Source: Nageia nagi (Eukaryota > Pinophyta). From it: a stretch of 64,000 nucleotides of DNA. Below, one piece after another: positions 59,401 to 64,000 of the stretch. The DNA lies in the NCBI GenBank assembly GCA_050084985.1, contig JBITNC010000002.1, forward strand, positions 27,776,001 to 27,840,000, written 5' to 3'. How positions within the stretch are numbered: the stretch's first letter is position 1; each line of letters opens with the position of its first letter. The position numbers were made by a program, and so were the translations under genes. The notes under the pieces are model-generated. The model did no database searches, had not been told where the DNA came from, and saw only the letters and a list, made by a program, of their open reading frames with translations.

Positions 59401-60353
59401 TCAACATACTAAGTGGATGATACTGAAGGTTTCTCATGATGAACAAGATCAATATTTTCAATATTTTAAGATATGTCATTAGCATCATTTACAACATTGC
59501 CTTATTGTTGTATTCATTATGATCATATTTGTTTCCACTCCTCTTGATTATCAAGGTTTTTATATTTTTGCTTTTGATTCTTATTTCTCTATGAGCCTTG
59601 AACAAAATAATTATATCAACAAACATGTAGTTCATGCTCTTTATTTCCACAAATCATACAAGTCTTATTCTTCTTATCATTTGAATATGAGATATTTCTT
59701 CCTTTGTCTTTCTACTAAAAGGCCTTCTTACCTTGTGTATTTGATATTATAGCTTGCTCCTCTTCATGGAAATTTTTATTGAAGGATTATTCTTGTCACA
59801 ACATATTCATCTACTTTTCAAAGGTAGGTTTTTATTCTAGAGCATTCAAGGAAGTCACAAAGGTGCAAAATTTATCTGGGAGTGCTCTCAAGTTAATGGG
59901 TATTAGGATCTTGTCTTCCATGATCTCTCCTAATGCTTGTAGGGAAGCTTAGAGTTCTAAAATTTAGCAAAGGAATGATTCCAATTTATCTTTACCTTTC
60001 AACCTTAGTGTGTGTAACTGTGCTTGAATATGTAAAATATGTTTTAGGCTTTTGGACTTGTAGACTTGTTGTAACTTCATCTATGCATCTACAACTTTAG
60101 TGCATTCAAAAATATGAGGCTGGAGATCATATAAGATGCCAAGTAAGATGCCCATAAGTTCCTTATTGTTAGATTAATCAAGCTTAGTTTGGTCTTCAAT
60201 AGCTAAAGCTGGATGTATTTTGGTACCATCAATAATATCTTATAGCTATTCAAATAAATGAATTACTTGAATTTTCATTTTCTAAGAGGCATAATTATCT
60301 CCCTCCAACACTTGGGAGTTGAAGAGCAAAATTTTGGGGGTGGTTTGGGCCAT
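56478..60353 (-). pseudogene. copia D gag-pol, broken
   Basis: Gag starts at ATG 60353 with MAQTTPKILLFNSQVLEGDN. A CX2CX4HX4C knuckle (CMICGNKEHELHVC) lies near 59660-59623. The protease motif is decayed to YVDFSVSKDM near 59410. The GAG-pre-integrase tail CYTCITSKQHRLPFE is near 58990. RT has VYVDD near 57415, and RNase H has DYGGTLDDRRLI near 56940 and SYSSKK near 56860. Stops are frequent throughout. It is a separate copia family from A, judged by sequence and by the much shorter LTR. Confidence 0.85.
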
Positions 60354-60496
60354 TTGTAATTTTTGGAATTTATGTTTAATTGTTGATAGTTAATCACTAA
60401 TTTGCAAAATATAACTCTCTTTTTGAACTATGCAAAAAGAAATTCAATCTCCTTTCAAATTTTCCTTCAAAATTGTTTTAGTCTCCTCCAAGGTAT

Positions 60497-60926
60497 TGAT
60501 GGAATTAGATCTACTCTAATCCTCAAGGTCCAAGACTATAGAAAATTCAATCATTCAACATCTACAAGCTAATAACACCATTCACACAAGATAACACCAA
60601 TATAATGTGGTTCCTCCCTCCTTGGGAGTACATCCACAACTAGATCTCAATTCTCAAACTATGCACCCTCTTACTACAATTCCTTTCTCTCCTACACAAA
60701 CTAGTAGAGTAATCTTACTCAAAAACTAAGTGCTATTACAAGAGAAGAGGCCCTCTATTTATAGCATGAGAGCACCTCCCTAACCTCCCTTTAACCCAAG
60801 GGTAAGGTTAGGTTTACATAATAAAGAATTCAATTAATCCCTTAAGGTATCTAACTATCCTTTAAGTGATTAATTGAATTTACAAAGAGTTTAGATATTC
60901 ACAATATTTCATTACAAATTCTAACA
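60497..60926 (-). repeat. 3' LTR of copia A, right copy (430 bp)
   Basis: On the minus strand it starts TGTTAGAATTTG after the purine tract and ends TAATTCCATCA. It lacks a block of about 65 bases present in the LTR at 8436-8906 and has a short extra stretch near 60560-60590. TATA box CTATAAATAG at 60764-60755. Confidence 0.9.
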
Positions 60927-60935
60927 CCCCCTTAA
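60927..60935 (-). other. polypurine tract of copia A
   Basis: On the minus strand TTAAGGGGG directly precedes the LTR start TGTTAG. Copia B has the corresponding ATTAAAGGGGAG. Confidence 0.8.
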
Positions 60936-61404
60936 TGCAATATTGGGATAGAGCGTAGAAGAGAGAAGAGAGAGAGTAAGAGAGAGTTCTCCTCCATAGA
61001 GATACAAGCAGAGATGAGAACATTTACATATTTGAGAATCTTTTTGAGAACTAGTTTGAGACTCACTACATTACCATTTGACAAAATGGTTTACAATACA
61101 ATCATTAACCACAACTGGTTTCACTATACATAGTAGTCGATCAACTTTAAGCTGACATGTGAGTCTCCATGAGCTTGCCTACACAAGGTGAGTAACCTGC
61201 ATTTCTGAAGAAGATCCTGCATGCTACAAGCAACTCATGAACAAAATCAGTTAGATGCATCATATATTCAAATAAGAGAATCAAATAATGCCATCTTATA
61301 AATAACTGATCAATGGTGCACTATAAGTCATCACAGAGATGCCAAGCCATCACTCATAGTCACCTATTGTATATAGACATGTGTTGATTATTAATAGAGC
61401 ATAA
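60936..61404 (-). other. 3' untranslated part of copia A, right copy
   Basis: Non-coding. Near the LTR it has a purine-rich plus strand (GAGAGAAGAGAGAGAGTAAG). From 61068 it matches positions 1-335 of the window. Confidence 0.75.
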
Positions 61405-61870
61405 AAAATTGTACAACAAGTTTCTCATGTAGAGCAAACTTACCACGGAGGTATAAAATGTACAAGAAGTTCCTCACACAGAGCGAACTTACCACGGAGG
61501 TATATCAATTATATGCTCAAAAAATTGTACAACAAGTTTCTCACGTAGAGCAAACTTACCACAGAGGTATAAAATGTACAATAAGTTTCTCATGTAGAGC
61601 AAACTTACCATGAAGGTATAAAATGTACAACAAGTTTCTCATGCAGAGCAAACTTACCATGGAGGTATAAAATGTACAACAAGTTTCTCATGTAGAGCAA
61701 ACTTACCATGGAGGTATAAAATGTACAACAAGTTTCTCACACAGAGCAAACTTACCATGGAGGTATAAAATGTACAACAAGTTTCTCACGCAGAGCAAAC
61801 TTACCACAAAGGTATAAAATGTACAACAAGTTTCTCACGCAGAGCAAACTTACCACAGAGGTATATCATA
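61405..61870 (-). repeat. 45-48 bp tandem array, right copy
   Basis: Nine units of the array also seen at 336-850. Here the last six or so are very alike (TGTACAACAAGTTTCTCA, GAGCAAACTTACCA, GGTATAAAA), which suggests recent local expansion. Confidence 0.9.
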
Positions 61871-61933
61871 ATCAACACTATATAACAACAAAAAAGGCCT
61901 CTTAGAGGTGAAGTTGTCATCACTAACAAAAGT

Positions 61934-64000
61934 TCAAACTTCACTCCCCCTTGAGGGCAACTTCACCAACCCAAGAGAATCCCTAAGGTTGCTAAATTGA
62001 GCTTCAGGAAGGGGCTTGGTGAATAAATTAGTAGAGTTTTTAGTAGATGGATAATACTCCAAGTGTATGATGTCATCTAGAACCTTCTCCCTGATAAAAT
62101 GGGCTTGGATTTCCACATGTTTGGTTCTCTGATGGAACACAAGATTCTTAGCCAAAGAGATAGCCGATTGATTGTCTAAGAAAATAAGAGATGGGCCATT
62201 TTACTCATACCCAATTTTATTTAGAAGATGCCTCAGCCAAAAGGCTTCTTGGGTGGCAACAGACATGGCTCAATATTCAGCTTCGGTGGTAGAAAGAGTC
62301 ACAGTAGGTTGCTTCTTGGAAACCCAAGAGATAGCACCTGAACCAATGCTGAACACATATGCAAAGGTTGATTTTTTGTCATCTCTATCTCCCCCATAAT
62401 CAGAATCTAAGAACCTAGAGAGAACAATTGAGGGCACTTTGGAATACTTAAGAGCAAGATCCTTTATCCCAGCCACATACCTCAAGATTTGCTTAACAGC
62501 TTTGAGGTGCTCAACATATGGTTTTTGCATGAATCGTGCCATCAGATTCACACTCAAAGGCAATATCAAGTCGAGAGATAGTCAGATATAGAAGACTACT
62601 GATCAATTGCCTATAAGCTGTAGCATCATCCAACTAAGAATCTAAGCTCAAAGATACAATAAGTCCAGGATAAATAGGTATTGCAACATATCTACACTCC
62701 ATTCCAAACTTTTGCAAGATGTCTGATATATACTTAGATTGACTAAGATAAGTACAATCTTTATGTTGGTATACTTGCATCCTAAGATAGTAATGCAATA
62801 GACCTAGATCAGTCATTTCAAATGTTGCCTTCAGTTTGGATATGCACTCTTGGATGATTTCAATATTATTGCCAGTTATGAGAAGATCATCCACATAAAG
62901 GAGAATTAAGACCACATCTTTTCCTTGATTGAGTACATAGAGATCTGAGTCAGAGAAGCACTTGGAAAAACCAATATCTACAAAGAATCTTAAAATTTTC
63001 TTGTACCATGCTCTGGGTGCTTGCTTAAGTCCATACAAAGACTTCTTTAGCTTGCACACAAAAGACTCTTTACCTTCTAGAATAAATCCTTCTGGTTGAT
63101 TCATGTAGATTTCTACATCCAAGTCACCATTGAGAAATGCACTCTTGACATCAAGTTGAAAAACTTTCCATCCTTGAGCTATAAAAAGAGCAAGGATTAT
63201 CCTGATAGTAGGCATCTTGGCCATAGGAGCAAAGGTTTCCTCATAATCAATACCATATTTCTGAGCGAATCCTTTGGCCACTAACCTTTCTTTGTATTTT
63301 TCAATTTCTCCATTAGAATTGTACTTGACCTTGTATATCCATTTATTTCCAATCACATTTTTCTCATTGGGATAAGGAACCAAATCCCAAGTTTCATTTT
63401 TCATGAGCACCTCATACTCAACTTTCATAGCTTCCATTCAACACTCTTGCTTGGAAGCTTCTTTGAAGGTTGATGGCTCATTCGTATTATCAATTTTGGC
63501 AAATAAAGATTTATTCAAGGTCATACTCCTTGTAATTCTCTGAGCTGGAGAATTTTGCTCTTGTGGTGACTTCCCTACATTATCATCCAACCAGTTAGGT
63601 GTAGGTGAAGAATCATCTGAATCAAACACCTCAGCATGAGAAGTTGTATCCTCAGGAAGTTCATTGAACTTGACATCCCTAGAAACAAAGACTATTTTAT
63701 GGGATGAGGAGTAGAGCCTGTAACCTCTATGCTAATTATCATACCCCATAAAGATGCATTTTTTTGATCTTTTATCCAACTTCTTTCTTTTCTCTAAGGT
63801 AATGAAGGCAAATGCATCACAATCGAAGACCCTAAAGTGTGAGATGTTAGGTTTCTTTCCTGTCCATGCTTCATACAAAGTTTTACCTTCAACTGCTTTA
63901 GTAGGACACCTATTTAGGGTGTGAATAGTAGTGTGAATAGCTTCACCCCATAAGAAATTAGGAAGGTTACCCAACATGCACCTTGCCATTTCCATAATGG
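61934..64000 (-). pseudogene. copia A pol, right copy, cut by the window edge
   Basis: Minus-strand pol ending at TGA 61936-61934. It shows the RNase H tail (HFIREKVLDD), RNase H (SDYGGDRDD-like block, near 62400), RT (LLYVDDLLITGN near 62890), and integrase C-terminal part (CIFMGYDN, near 63740) up to 64000. Stops or small shifts occur near 62160, 62570-62640, 63435 and 63630-63735. It is close to the left copy but has different lesions, so the two decayed independently. Confidence 0.9.

Larger units (their letters stand above)
56261..60496 (-). mobile_element. Ty1/copia element D, decayed, 5' LTR outside or lost
   Basis: Minus-strand copia with its 3' LTR at 56261-56477, a purine tract (GTATTATGGGGGG, 56490-56478), and gag-pol above it. 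It is inserted in copia C and is itself interrupted by the right copy of copia A at 60496/60497, which falls in its leader. Its 5' LTR should therefore lie beyond the right edge of the window. Confidence 0.8.
60497..64000 (-). mobile_element. Ty1/copia element A, right copy, 5' part outside the window
   Basis: Minus-strand copy of the element at 1-8906. It has its 3' LTR (60497-60926), purine tract, 3' region with tandem array, and pol up to the integrase, where the window ends. Between them the two copies cover most of the element and confirm its layout. It is inserted in the leader of copia D. Confidence 0.92.

Overview
This window is an intergenic stretch of a plant nuclear genome made almost entirely of LTR retrotransposons in several age classes, many nested in one another. 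I see no intact host gene, rRNA gene or tRNA gene. Plant origin is supported by Ty1/copia pols of plant type, a Ty3/gypsy element with an added archaeal-type RNase H (a plant Tat-lineage trait), a plant mobile domain (PMD) gene, and a plant-type LINE zf-RVT remnant. The AT-rich background, many slowly decaying elements and one 4.3-kb LTR family suggest a very large genome. A gymnosperm is my best guess, but the sequence does not prove it.

Layout. (1) 1-8906, minus strand: copia element A, with its 5' LTR at 8436-8906, a 3.6-kb leader, a broken gag-pol (901-4794) and a 45-bp tandem array in its 3' untranslated part; its 3' LTR lies just left of the window. It is inserted in (2) copia B, plus strand, whose last pol codons and 3' LTR survive at 8907-10627. 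(3) 10628-13141 and 22106-24175 are AT-rich DNA with a 1275-bp tandem duplication. The second copy is split by (4) a young, apparently intact Ty3/gypsy element (13142-22100): 1.4-kb LTRs with only three differences seen, target duplication GTATT, and one uninterrupted polyprotein frame. (5) 24176-33707: two direct copies of a 4.3-kb LTR around only about 0.9 kb of internal DNA. (6) 33708-39384: decayed DNA with a LINE 3' end. (7) 39385-47744, minus strand: an 8.4-kb non-autonomous gypsy element with both LTRs and target duplication TCTAG. It keeps an upstream ORF1 and a decayed gag, has no pol, and carries a three-exon PMD pseudogene on the opposite strand. (8) 47745-54462, minus strand: a decayed relative of the young gypsy. 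(9) 54455-60496: a plus-strand copia fragment joined to a minus-strand copia (56261-60496). (10) 60497-64000: a second copy of copia A, minus strand, running off the right edge.

The two most interesting objects are the young gypsy and the PMD-carrying gypsy. The young gypsy has an additional RNase H before the reverse transcriptase and a native RNase H whose catalytic aspartates are replaced. The PMD-carrying gypsy has an antisense gene with a TATA box and two phase-correct introns, now holding 13 in-frame stops but no frameshift. No gene in the window appears to serve the host; the relationships are insertion, nesting and shared ancestry.
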